Origin: Actinomycetota bacterium
GTDB taxonomy: Bacteria; Actinomycetota; Acidimicrobiia; Acidimicrobiales; JAMCPD01
Direction: 5' to 3'
DNA length: 64,000 nt
NCBI GenBank assembly: GCA_023379935.1
Contig: JAMCPD010000011.1
Location: forward strand, 1 to 64,000
In this document: in pieces, positions 19,754 through 28,008 of the stretch
How positions within the stretch are numbered: position 1 is the first letter of the stretch
Layout of the letters: each line of letters opens with the position of its first letter
The notes under the pieces: generated by a model
Told to the model about the DNA's origin: nothing
Databases searched by the model: none
Seen by the model: the letters and a program-made list of their open reading frames with translations, nothing else
Translations under genes and position numbers: made by a program

Positions 19754-19759
19754 TAAATT
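19754..19759 (+). promoter_or_regulatory. Candidate -10 box of a leaderless transcript
   Basis: TAAATT ends 7 nt before the GTG start at 19767, with no ribosome binding site. It would start the operon 19767-22680. No clear -35 is visible at normal spacing. Confidence 0.4.
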
Positions 19760-19766
19760 AAAAACT

Positions 19767-20630
19767 GTGGCAAAATCCCAAATAGGCAAAATAGTAGCTA
19801 AAGCGGCTGCAACCGGAGGCGGACGTACATCAAAGGGTCATACCCCGTTTAGTTGGTACGCTACCTTGGTTGTTATCGTGGTATTAGGTATAACAACGGT
19901 TGCTTACAGTCGCTATCAGTATCAACACCCGGCTCCGGCGAGCAAGCTCAGTAAGAGTGCTAATGCCAATGGGCCTACGACTAAAGACAGTTGGACTGCC
20001 GGATTTGTTTTTGACATATGCGGATCACTGCAGCCGAATCCCCCCACCGTGTCTGCTGCAGGCTCAATTCCGCGTGGATTTACTACAGACGGTGATGGTC
20101 TTATTCATATACAACCGCTTCTTTCAAGCCAGACAGGCAAAAATGCTACACTCGGGGCATTTGTATCTGAGTATCCTGATATGGTGCTCACTTCGGATAC
20201 ACTGCGTTATCCGGGAGGATACTTATGGAAAAATGGTGATAAATGCGGCGGTAAATCCACCAACAATAGTAAGCCTGGCAACGGTAAACCCGGGGTTGTA
20301 CAAGTGGAGCAGTGGAGCAGCCTTGCAAGCAGTGGCACCTTGGTTACCGGAAATCCGGGGTCGTTACCTCTTAAAAATGGACAGTTGATAACACTGGCTT
20401 TTCTCCCGGTAGGGGCTCATATACCAAAGCCTCCCGTAAGTGTCATAAGTGCCTTGTTGAATGCTCTTCACACGAAGCCTAAATCACCGACTACTCAATT
20501 ACCCCACAGCCCCGTCAGCCTACCCCCCGGTGTTCCTCCCCCCAGCCTACCCTCCGGTGCTGGCGGCAGTACTCATCTGGGGCCATCGACTAACTCCGGT
20601 AGTTTTAAAAGCTCACCGCCTACTGCATGA
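19767..20630 (+). CDS. Membrane-anchored protein with proline-rich tail, unknown function
   Basis: 287 residues from a GTG start. A short basic cytoplasmic segment leads to one transmembrane helix (about residues 30-50), then an outside domain of about 160 residues with two cysteines (FDICGSL and GDKCGGK) that could form a disulfide, then a tail of about 60 residues rich in Pro, Ser and Thr (SPVSLPPGVPPPSLPSG). The outside domain has no motif I recognise. Its stop overlaps the ATG of the nucleotidyltransferase gene by 4 bp, so it belongs to the sugar-nucleotide operon. Confidence 0.75.
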   Translation: MAKSQIGKIVAKAAATGGGRTSKGHTPFSWYATLVVIVVLGITTVAYSRYQYQHPAPASKLSKSANANGPTTKDSWTAGFVFDICGSLQPNPPTVSAAGSIPRGFTTDGDGLIHIQPLLSSQTGKNATLGAFVSEYPDMVLTSDTLRYPGGYLWKNGDKCGGKSTNNSKPGNGKPGVVQVEQWSSLASSGTLVTGNPGSLPLKNGQLITLAFLPVGAHIPKPPVSVISALLNALHTKPKSPTTQLPHSPVSLPPGVPPPSLPSGAGGSTHLGPSTNSGSFKSSPPTA

Positions 20631-21730
20631 AAGCTGTTGTTTTGGTAGGCGGGGAGGGTACGCGTCTTCGTCCTCTGACCTTGTCTGTCCCCAAACAGAT
20701 GCTTCCTATTGGTGGGATACCCATGATAGAAAAGGTCTTAACCCATCTGTCGAGTTGTGGTGTAACGGAGGCAACTCTGTCTTTAGGTTATAAGCCCGAC
20801 GCTTTTTTGAAGGCATATCCGACGGGTATCTGTGCGGGGATTCACCTATATTATGCGCTAGAGCCGGAGCCTTTGGATACTGCCGGCGCTATATCTTTTG
20901 CCGCCAAAGAGGCTGGGATAACAGATACGTTTGTAGTTGTAAATGGCGATATTTTGAGTAGTTTTGATATTTCCAGGCTTGTAGAGTTTCATCATAAGCA
21001 GAATGCCAAAGCCACTATACACTTAATACCGGTAGAAGATCCCAGCGCTTTTGGTGTAGTGAAATTAGAGATACTCTCTGAGGCGGGCGACATGATAGGG
21101 AGAAAAGAGACGACCGGAAGCGAACCAACCAACCATCAAGGTCAAAAATCGGTACAAAAATCCGGTAAGGTGATTGACTTTGTAGAAAAACCTCCGAAGG
21201 GTTCAGCGCCAAGCAATTTGATCAATGCCGGCACATACGTTCTCGAGCCCGAAGTATTGGAACATATACCTCTCGGGAAACGGGTATCAATAGAAAAGGA
21301 GGTATTTCCCCTTATGGCCAATGATGGGACCCTTTATGCGTTGGCAACTGATGATTATTGGATAGATGCCGGCACGCCAGCCACTTATATAAAAGCAAAC
21401 CTTGATTCAATGTCTGATCTGGCAATGTCTGATCTGGGGAGAAAAGCCCAGACAACTCAGATAGCCAAGTCGGCAAGAGTTTATAATTCAGTTTTAGGCA
21501 AAACAGTTATGGTAAACGAAAGAGCGGAGATAACCAACTCTGTCGTATTGGACGGGGTCATCGTGGGCAACGACAGTATAGTGGACAACTCAATTATAGG
21601 TTTTAATGCGGTTTTAGGGGCCGGTTCGAAGGTAATAAAGAATTCGGTAATCGGTTGTGGAGCTTTCGTGCCGCCCGGACATCACTTGGTTGCAGCGAGG
21701 TTTGCTGAGATGAACAAGGAAACAAAGTGA
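20627..21730 (+). CDS. Sugar-1-phosphate nucleotidyltransferase (mannose-1-phosphate guanylyltransferase-like)
   Basis: Makes an NDP-sugar from a sugar phosphate and NTP. The N-terminal Rossmann-like domain opens with the nucleotide-binding signature VLVGGEGTRLRPLT and PKQMLPIGG, followed by VVNGDILSSFDIS (metal-binding Asp), FVEKPPKG and NAGTYVLEPEVLE. The last roughly 110 residues contain hexapeptide-type repeats of a left-handed beta helix (NSVVLDGVIVGNDSIVDNSIIG). This layout suits actinobacterial GDP-mannose pyrophosphorylases, but glucose- or other specificities are possible. A 15-bp tandem duplication (21408-21437) gives SMSDLAMSDLG in the linker between the domains. It overlaps both neighbours by 4 bp, which indicates an operon. 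Confidence 0.87.
   Translation: MKAVVLVGGEGTRLRPLTLSVPKQMLPIGGIPMIEKVLTHLSSCGVTEATLSLGYKPDAFLKAYPTGICAGIHLYYALEPEPLDTAGAISFAAKEAGITDTFVVVNGDILSSFDISRLVEFHHKQNAKATIHLIPVEDPSAFGVVKLEILSEAGDMIGRKETTGSEPTNHQGQKSVQKSGKVIDFVEKPPKGSAPSNLINAGTYVLEPEVLEHIPLGKRVSIEKEVFPLMANDGTLYALATDDYWIDAGTPATYIKANLDSMSDLAMSDLGRKAQTTQIAKSARVYNSVLGKTVMVNERAEITNSVVLDGVIVGNDSIVDNSIIGFNAVLGAGSKVIKNSVIGCGAFVPPGHHLVAARFAEMNKETK
21408..21437 (+). repeat. 15-bp tandem duplication in the nucleotidyltransferase gene
   Basis: CAATGTCTGATCTGG occurs twice in a row without mismatch, adding MSDLA/MSDLG to the linker between the catalytic and beta-helix domains. The reading frame is kept. Confidence 0.9.
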
Positions 21731-22680
21731 GGGCGGTGGTTACGGGGGGAGCCGGATTCATAGGTTCCTCTCTGGTCGATCGTTTACTTGCAGAGGGGTG
21801 GAAAGTGGATGTGGTGGATGATTTGTCCACCGGCTCTCTTGCTAATTTGGCTGATGCCCGCACAATTGGGAGGCGTTCACTGAGCTTTCACAATTTAGAC
21901 ATCACCTTATCCCAATCAGAGGAGCTAATTAAAAAGATTAAGCCTGATGTCATATTCCATCTGGCGGCTCAATCCAGTGTAAGACCTTCACTGGACAATC
22001 CGGTTTATGATGCGCAGGTTAATATTTTGGGAACATTGAGGATCCTTGAGGGTGCACGGCTTGCCAAGGTGGAAAGGGTAGTTTATGCTGCCAGCGGAGG
22101 TACGTTATACGGTGAAGTTGCTTCATCAAAGTTGCCTTTGGATGAGTCTGCTCCCATTGCCCCAATGTCACCGTATGGGGTTTCCAAAAAGGTGGGGTTG
22201 GACTATCTTAGGCTGTACAGAGAGATCTATGGAATAGAGTTTTGTGCCTTAGCTCTTGCCAATGTTTATGGACCGCGCCAGAATCCACACGGAGAAGCAG
22301 GTGTAGTAGCTATTTTTGCCGAAAAGCTTTGTAAAAAACAGCAGTGTGTTATATATGGAGACGGTGAGCAAACACGTGATTTTGTTTACATAGATGACGT
22401 GGTTGACGCTTTTGTAAGAGCATCGGAACAAGGAGGAGGGCTGTTGTTGAATATAGGGACCGGGATAAGGGTGTCTATTAATGACCTATACCAGATAATG
22501 GCAAAAGCTTGTGGCTTAACACCTATCTTGGAGGCTATTCATCTGCCGCCTAAAGCAGGTGAACTCAGAGATAACTCTTTGGATCCCACTAGGGCTTTGG
22601 TCCACTTGGGTTGGAAGCAGTGGACTTCGTTGAAAGACGGAGTGGAAGAGGTCATAAAGTCAGCGAAACAAGTCGTCTGA
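21727..22680 (+). CDS. NAD-dependent sugar-nucleotide epimerase/dehydratase (UDP-glucose 4-epimerase-like)
   Basis: An extended short-chain dehydrogenase of 317 residues that acts on an NDP-sugar. It shows the NAD-binding motif TGGAGFIGS at the N-terminus, DDLSTGS, FHLAAQSSVRPSLDNP, the catalytic Ser/Tyr/Lys set (AASGGTLYG, then YGVSK), and the substrate loop ANVYGPRQNPHGEAGVVAIF with DGEQTRDFVYIDDVV. The pattern is that of GalE and related epimerases. It overlaps the nucleotidyltransferase gene by 4 bp (GTGA). Its last 21 bp overlap the end of cofE on the other strand. Confidence 0.9.
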   Translation: MRAVVTGGAGFIGSSLVDRLLAEGWKVDVVDDLSTGSLANLADARTIGRRSLSFHNLDITLSQSEELIKKIKPDVIFHLAAQSSVRPSLDNPVYDAQVNILGTLRILEGARLAKVERVVYAASGGTLYGEVASSKLPLDESAPIAPMSPYGVSKKVGLDYLRLYREIYGIEFCALALANVYGPRQNPHGEAGVVAIFAEKLCKKQQCVIYGDGEQTRDFVYIDDVVDAFVRASEQGGGLLLNIGTGIRVSINDLYQIMAKACGLTPILEAIHLPPKAGELRDNSLDPTRALVHLGWKQWTSLKDGVEEVIKSAKQVV

Positions 22681-23394
22681 ATACTTGCGGATAATTTCTT
22701 TTTTAACAGACGACTCTCTAAACCAGTCGGGGTTCACACCTCTTACGACAACCACGGGAATTTTATCTGCCTTACCCATAACAAGTTCTGCCGCAGAGGC
22801 AAGCTCATCTGCTATGCACACCTCGGTTGTTTTCAACTCATGCCCCATCGAATCCTCCTTTCCCCGCAAGTCCATTACCGCGGCTATGCCCGCACAACCG
22901 ATTGCCACGTCGCACAGCCCTCTTCTCCAAGCCCGCCCAAAAGTATCTGATACTATGACACCCACATCTAAAGACGTAATAGCTCGAAGGCGATCTCTTA
23001 TCTTGCGTGCGGCCTTGTCAGGATCCGGCGGCAATAACGTGACATAGCCGTCTTCTACATTTGAGCGGTCTACTCCGGCATTGGCACATACAAACCCATA
23101 TTTAGTCTCGCTTATAATAAGTCCCCTTCCATCTTTATCCATGCGTTTTCGCAGTATACGTACCGATTCAGACTCCACTACTTTGTAAAATGCATCAGGA
23201 TCGTTTGCGGAGATTGCTTGTATGTTCCCATCGGCTTTTGAGACGATTTTTTGGGTAACCACCACCACATCGTATGGTAACAGTTCAAAGTGTTGCGCTA
23301 TCAACTCGGCTATGGAGTCTCCTTCAAATACCTCTTTGATGTCGGTAACTGGGAGTATGTGGATCCCTTCTTGTTTCGAGTTCCTCCGGTTCAT
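22660..23394 (-). CDS. cofE: Coenzyme F420-0:L-glutamate ligase
   Basis: Adds glutamate residues to F420-0 to form mature coenzyme F420 (GTP-dependent, metal-dependent). The 244-residue protein matches the single-domain CofE/FbiB N-terminal family: PYDVVVVTQKIVSKADG, ETKYGFVCANAGVDRSNVEDG, LLPPDPDKAARKIRDRL and VIVSDTFGRAWRRGLCDVAIGCAG. It lacks the C-terminal FMN-binding nitroreductase domain of mycobacterial FbiB, so reduction of dehydro-F420-0 must be done elsewhere (the nitroreductase-family gene at 4379 is one remote candidate by fold only). Its start overlaps the cofD stop by 4 bp, so cofD and cofE form an operon. Confidence 0.93.
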   Translation of the reverse strand: MNRRNSKQEGIHILPVTDIKEVFEGDSIAELIAQHFELLPYDVVVVTQKIVSKADGNIQAISANDPDAFYKVVESESVRILRKRMDKDGRGLIISETKYGFVCANAGVDRSNVEDGYVTLLPPDPDKAARKIRDRLRAITSLDVGVIVSDTFGRAWRRGLCDVAIGCAGIAAVMDLRGKEDSMGHELKTTEVCIADELASAAELVMGKADKIPVVVVRGVNPDWFRESSVKKEIIRKYSDDLFR

Positions 23395-24332
23395 GATAGC
23401 AAAGCCTTCCCTAATTCAACCGCCAAATCAAGCGAACTCATAACTGTTTGTGTCACAATGCAACTCATCCCAAGTGATTCAATCAATGGAGCAAACCCAA
23501 CATCAGATGTGTCCACTACCATAGTCTTAACCCAATCCGCATAGAGCTTAGCCACCCCGAGTGCGGATGGTTCATGTCCCAGTTCCTTCATCATCCGATC
23601 TGCCGGCCCTTTTAACGCCATCCCATTTACAATTGGAGATATCGCCACCACTTTTTCCCGTTGTTGCATTAGGGTTTCGGAAATTTTATCAACTGCCAAG
23701 ATTGGGCCTATAGAGACTATCGGATTTGACGGGCATACAACTATTAAATCTGATTGAACAAGTGCTTTTATAACCCCGGGTGCGGGTGAGGCTTGGTGCA
23801 CTCCCGAAAAACGTACTTTCGCTATCGGCACTTGATGTTTTAGACGCACAAAATACTCTTGAAACGCAACTTCGGTTTTAGCGGTATCATTCATACCGCC
23901 AGTGTCAAGAGTTATCATTGTTCTGACTGGATCGTCACTCATGGGCAGCAAGCGTGTCTGTATTCCCCACGAACCGGTCAACTCTGCGGTAATGACAGAA
24001 AGAGTGGCACCTTCGGTCATTCGTTGGGTTCTGTATAAATGTGTCGCTAAGTCTTTGTCCCCCAGTTTAAACCAGGTTTCCCCCCTGTATTGCTCCAACG
24101 CTTGTGTAACCTCCCATGTTTCACCTGCTATTCCCCAACCCGTCTCAGAGTTTGCTACATTAGCTAATGTGTACATAATTGTGTCTAAATCAGGGCTTAT
24201 ATAAAGACCGTGCAGCATAAAGTCGTCTCCCACGTTTACGATTACAGTAATATCTTTAGGATCTGTTACATGAACCAACCCAGCCAGCAGTTTCCCGGCT
24301 CCGGTTCCTCCAGCCAAACAAGTAATCATCAT
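23391..24332 (-). CDS. cofD: 2-phospho-L-lactate (or dehydro) transferase for F420
   Basis: Joins the phospholactyl or phosphoenolpyruvyl moiety to the deazaflavin Fo to give (dehydro)F420-0. The 313-residue protein starts ITCLAGGTGAGKLLAGL, the CofD/FbiA substrate-binding loop, followed by VIVNVGDDFMLHGLYISPDLDTIMYTLAN and VCPSNPIVSIGPILAV, all family landmarks. Start is the first of two adjacent ATGs. A minus-strand TATCCT box ends 6-7 nt upstream with no ribosome binding site, consistent with a leaderless mRNA. cofC and the Fo synthase genes are not in this window. Confidence 0.95.
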   Translation of the reverse strand: MMITCLAGGTGAGKLLAGLVHVTDPKDITVIVNVGDDFMLHGLYISPDLDTIMYTLANVANSETGWGIAGETWEVTQALEQYRGETWFKLGDKDLATHLYRTQRMTEGATLSVITAELTGSWGIQTRLLPMSDDPVRTMITLDTGGMNDTAKTEVAFQEYFVRLKHQVPIAKVRFSGVHQASPAPGVIKALVQSDLIVVCPSNPIVSIGPILAVDKISETLMQQREKVVAISPIVNGMALKGPADRMMKELGHEPSALGVAKLYADWVKTMVVDTSDVGFAPLIESLGMSCIVTQTVMSSLDLAVELGKALLS

Positions 24333-24358
24333 GAGACAAGGATACCAGGTAATATCGG

Positions 24359-25591
24359 ATGATTAAAACTGCTTCCCGTGAGCTTTTGCCAAATCAAACG
24401 ATGTCAATCGCAATGGATGCCACTCCGTTGTTAGGCCAACGTACGGGGGTAGGGGATTTCTGTTTTGGTGCCTTGGCTTCCCTGTCTAAAATGCAGACTC
24501 TGCAGCTATGGGCGTACGCTGTCTCTTGGAGGCAGCGAGGCAACTTACGAGGAAATCTGCCCGGAGGAGTTGGTGCCATTGATATAATAGATTCTCCAAT
24601 GCCTGCCCGACCTTTACATATGGCATGGAAGCACTTTTCTTGGCCAGCTTTTGAGCAGTTATGCGGTAAAGTGGATGTTGTGCATGGAACTAATTATATA
24701 GTTCCTCCTACCCGTCATGCGGCGAGAGTGGTTACGGTTCATGATTTGACCGCCGTTAGGTTTCCCCATCTCTGTGCCCCTTCCAGTTTAGAGTTTCCCT
24801 CTTTTTTACGTCGTGCCATCAAACAAACCAAACATCACAAACAAGGGATTTGGATACATACTCCATCGGAGTTTATAGCACGTGAGGTTGTTGAACTGCT
24901 CGATGCGGATCCGGAAAGAGTGGTTGCGGTTCATCATGGAGTACCGATCAATGATTATGCAAACTTACCCGCATCCGCTTTATCCGAAACGCTCCCACTC
25001 CCTAAGGGCTGCGGTTCATACGTGCTTGGGCTTGGAACCATAGAACCAAGGAAGGATTTCCCCACTTTACTCAAAGCGATGGATATTCTTTTCAAAGATT
25101 ATCCGGAGGTATGTTTGGTTCTGGCGGGAGCAGATGGTTGGGGTGTTTCAGATTTTGTGGATGGGCTGGCTAAAATGCAACATCCTGATCGTGTAGTAAG
25201 GCTTGGTTATGTGGACGATTACCGTCGCCATCAACTGCTCAAAGGCGCCTTGATTCTTGCATACCCTTCTTTATATGAAGGATTTGGCTTCCCCCCACTT
25301 CAAGCTATGTCATTGGGGGTTCCCGTGGTTACTACTAATGCTGGGGCATTACCGGAGACTGTAGGGGATGGGGGGGTTATCGTAGAACCCCAACAGCCGG
25401 AATCGCTCGCTATTGCTATCTCCAAACTTTTGGCTGATGGTAAAGTCCGTGAGCAGTTCATAAAAGCCGGATTTGAAAGGGTAAAAGAGTTTACATGGGA
25501 TAAATGTGCACAAGGGTTGGTATCACTGTATGAGCGTGCCATAGATGAACGTTTCCCAAACAGAAAGAGCAGTCCGAGGAGAAGCAGTTGA
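24359..25591 (+). CDS. GT4-family glycosyltransferase
   Basis: A retaining GT-B glycosyltransferase of 410 residues. The N-terminal SIAMDATPLLGQRTGVGDFC is the usual opening of the family and suggests that the real start may be ATG 24401 rather than 24359. Other landmarks are VHGTNYIVPP, VTVHDLTAVRFP, VLGLGTIEPRKDFPTLLKA and the C-terminal EX7E-type donor site PSLYEGFGFPPLQAMSLGVPVV. Likely adds mannose or a related sugar from a GDP-sugar. It diverges from cofD over 26 bp and overlaps the next glycosyltransferase by 4 bp. Confidence 0.88.
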   Translation: MIKTASRELLPNQTMSIAMDATPLLGQRTGVGDFCFGALASLSKMQTLQLWAYAVSWRQRGNLRGNLPGGVGAIDIIDSPMPARPLHMAWKHFSWPAFEQLCGKVDVVHGTNYIVPPTRHAARVVTVHDLTAVRFPHLCAPSSLEFPSFLRRAIKQTKHHKQGIWIHTPSEFIAREVVELLDADPERVVAVHHGVPINDYANLPASALSETLPLPKGCGSYVLGLGTIEPRKDFPTLLKAMDILFKDYPEVCLVLAGADGWGVSDFVDGLAKMQHPDRVVRLGYVDDYRRHQLLKGALILAYPSLYEGFGFPPLQAMSLGVPVVTTNAGALPETVGDGGVIVEPQQPESLAIAISKLLADGKVREQFIKAGFERVKEFTWDKCAQGLVSLYERAIDERFPNRKSSPRRSS

Positions 25592-26748
25592 AGATAGTTC
25601 TTTATGCGCAACAGTTGGCACGCAACGTAAGGGGAGGGATAGGCACGTATGTAAACGGTTTAATCAAGGGTTTTTCTGAACTTGGACATGATGGGTTTGA
25701 AGTTGCTGTGCTGATTGGTTCGAATAAGACCAAGTTATTCGAAGGGGAGTCCAAGTCCGCCGGGTTAGCAGAGCTTCCCCTCGTCACCTCTCTCCCACTT
25801 GGACGTGTGGCAAGTTATCTTGTTGGTGCAAGCTTGTTTGGCATACCCAAAGGTTTTGATATAGCCCATGGCACATCTTTGGATGTTCCTATAGCTGTGG
25901 GTAAAATTAGGCGTATGACTGCTTTGTCAACTATGGTACACGACTTAGCATGGCGCGAAGTACCCGATACCTTTTCTCATACGGGTCGCCGTTTTCACGA
26001 ACTTGCGCTTAAGCGGGTGTTGAAACAGTCCAAACTCTTAATGGTTCCCTCCTCACAAACTGCTGATGCACTAATAAAAATTGGTGTTAGCCAAGATCGG
26101 ATAGAGGTTGTACAACATGGTTGTGATCATTTAGGAACGCCTGATATTGCCGGTACTAGAAAGTTGCTAAAACAACTTGGCATAAAAGAGGACAGTTCAT
26201 TTTTGTTGGCAGTAGGCACATTAGAACCGCGCAAAAATTTACCACGGTTGTTCGATGCTTACAGGTTGGCTTGTGAAAGGTTTGAAGGAGCCGGGTTGCC
26301 GTTGCTGGTAGCGGGTCCTGCCGGCTGGGGAAATATCATTCAAACCAAACAACCCAAAGGAGATATAATCTTTGCCGGCGAAGTATCTTCTGTTATACTG
26401 TCAGGGCTGTATAGTCTTGCAAAACTACTGGTGTATGTCCCACTTCTTGAAGGATTTGGTCTGCCTGTAACAGAAGCCATGGCAGCAGGGACTCCGGTAG
26501 TTTCAAGTCCGGTTCCGGCTGCTGTGGTTGCTCCTCGGCGGCAGGCCCTTAAACATACAGGTAGGCAGAGTACGCGATTGGTTGATCCGCTGGATGTAAG
26601 CTCAATAGCTCAGGGTTTAATTGATGTCGTTCTCAAACAGGATCTCCGAGATGAACTGATAGAGGCGGGATCTGAAAGAGTAAGAGGACTTACCTGGAAA
26701 GCAGCAGCTGAACACCACTTACATTTGTGGAAAGGCATGATTGAATGA
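25588..26748 (+). CDS. GT4-family glycosyltransferase
   Basis: 386 residues, GT-B fold. The acceptor domain starts MKIVLYAQQLARNVRGGIGTY; the donor domain carries LLAVGTLEPRKNLPRLFDAY and the EX7E site VPLLEGFGLPVTEAMAAGTPVV. It follows the previous glycosyltransferase with a 4-bp overlap and is followed by a 14-bp tandem repeat that leads to a third one. The three enzymes are related in sequence, so they probably arose by duplication and add successive sugars to one glycan. Confidence 0.88.
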   Translation: MKIVLYAQQLARNVRGGIGTYVNGLIKGFSELGHDGFEVAVLIGSNKTKLFEGESKSAGLAELPLVTSLPLGRVASYLVGASLFGIPKGFDIAHGTSLDVPIAVGKIRRMTALSTMVHDLAWREVPDTFSHTGRRFHELALKRVLKQSKLLMVPSSQTADALIKIGVSQDRIEVVQHGCDHLGTPDIAGTRKLLKQLGIKEDSSFLLAVGTLEPRKNLPRLFDAYRLACERFEGAGLPLLVAGPAGWGNIIQTKQPKGDIIFAGEVSSVILSGLYSLAKLLVYVPLLEGFGLPVTEAMAAGTPVVSSPVPAAVVAPRRQALKHTGRQSTRLVDPLDVSSIAQGLIDVVLKQDLRDELIEAGSERVRGLTWKAAAEHHLHLWKGMIE

Positions 26749-26788
26749 GACCGGATAAATGATACTGGGTAAATGAGACTGGGTAAAT
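26747..26788 (+). repeat. 14-bp tandem repeat at a gene junction
   Basis: Three copies in a row: GAGACCGGATAAAT, GATACTGGGTAAAT, GAGACTGGGTAAAT. They fill the whole gap between two glycosyltransferase genes. Each boundary recreates an ATGA, so stop and start signals are repeated in different frames (ATG at 26745, 26759, 26773 and 26787). Confidence 0.9.
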
Positions 26789-27998
26789 GAGGATTTCCAT
26801 AGATGCCACAGCGGTTCCTTTAAATCCGACAGGTGTGGGAAGATTTGTCATTGAGTTGGCGCATGCTTTGTCAAAATATCAGGATTTGTCAATCGACCTC
26901 TTGGTGCGTAAAAACGATTCTCAAGATTGGCAGATAGATGTGCCAACCGCTGCCGAAGAGAGTACCGCCGGTGTGCATATGCACTATCTTGCTCCCAAAA
27001 AAAGGCTTTTACGTTTGGGTTGGGAACAGGTTGGCTTACCGCGTTTGCTTAAATCTTTGAATACGGATGTACACCATAGTCCCCATTACACTGTTCCTTT
27101 ATTATCCAAATCTGCCATAGCGGTGACCGTGCATGATCTGATCTTTTTTGATTATCCTCAGTGGTATCAGACATCCAAAGTCTTATTGTTGCGTGCCGCT
27201 CTCTATGGCGCTGTTTACAAAGCGGATGCGGTAGTATGTGATTCTAAGTACACTGCAGACCGTTTATTGAAATTGTGTAGCAAGCAGGATGGAAGGGCAT
27301 ATGGTCTTGATCGTCTGTTGTCCGGACTTGAATCTAAACTTGAGTCCAGGCTTTACGTAGTACACTTGGGAGTTGACACATCAAGGTTTACCCCAATCGA
27401 ACCCTTTTTTGGCTACGATGATGCTCAGCTTAAAACACTGGGTGTCAAGCCCCCATATATTGCTTTTGTGGGTATGGTTGAACCACGAAAGGATGTGCCG
27501 ACCCTGGTAAAGGCTTTTGGAATGATCCAAAAACAGTTCAAAGATTTAACCCTGGTAATAGCCGGCCTTAAAGGATGGGGGAGTGCGGAAGAGGAGTTCC
27601 GACGGGCACTAAACAGTTTGTCGGAGCCTGACAGGGTGAAAAGACTTGGCTATATACCAAACGAAGCCGTTGTTAGCTTACTTCGCAAGGCATCCGCCGT
27701 TGTTTACCCATCACTGGCTGAAGGTTTTGGACTGCCGGCCTTAGAGGCGCTTAGTTGTGGTGCGCCATTAATTACTACGAGGGGCTCGGCTATGGAAGAG
27801 GTTGGGTTAGATGCAGCTCTTCTGGTGGACCCCGGCAATGTTCAACAGCTCAGCCAAGCCATAGAATCTGTTGTTGCCGATTCCTCAGATAAGCCGCTAT
27901 TATCAGAGCGCACAAAGCGCGGATTGGATATCGCGCAATCTCATAGTTGGGATGCGTGTGCCAGAGGGTATATGGAAATATACCGTAAACTGAGCTAA
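26787..27998 (+). CDS. GT4-family glycosyltransferase
   Basis: 403 residues, GT-B fold. Opening MRISIDATAVPLNPTGVGRFV, then HHSPHYTVPLL, VTVHDLIFFDYP, the donor-site hinge FVGMVEPRKDVPTLVKAFG and the EX7E site PSLAEGFGLPALEALSCGAPLI. This is the third of a run of similar enzymes and the one closest to the deoxysugar reductase gene that follows after 10 bp. The ATG at 26787 lies in the last unit of the 14-bp repeat; no ribosome binding site is visible apart from the repeated GGG. Confidence 0.88.
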   Translation: MRISIDATAVPLNPTGVGRFVIELAHALSKYQDLSIDLLVRKNDSQDWQIDVPTAAEESTAGVHMHYLAPKKRLLRLGWEQVGLPRLLKSLNTDVHHSPHYTVPLLSKSAIAVTVHDLIFFDYPQWYQTSKVLLLRAALYGAVYKADAVVCDSKYTADRLLKLCSKQDGRAYGLDRLLSGLESKLESRLYVVHLGVDTSRFTPIEPFFGYDDAQLKTLGVKPPYIAFVGMVEPRKDVPTLVKAFGMIQKQFKDLTLVIAGLKGWGSAEEEFRRALNSLSEPDRVKRLGYIPNEAVVSLLRKASAVVYPSLAEGFGLPALEALSCGAPLITTRGSAMEEVGLDAALLVDPGNVQQLSQAIESVVADSSDKPLLSERTKRGLDIAQSHSWDACARGYMEIYRKLS

Positions 27999-28008
27999 CC
28001 TGGCATAA

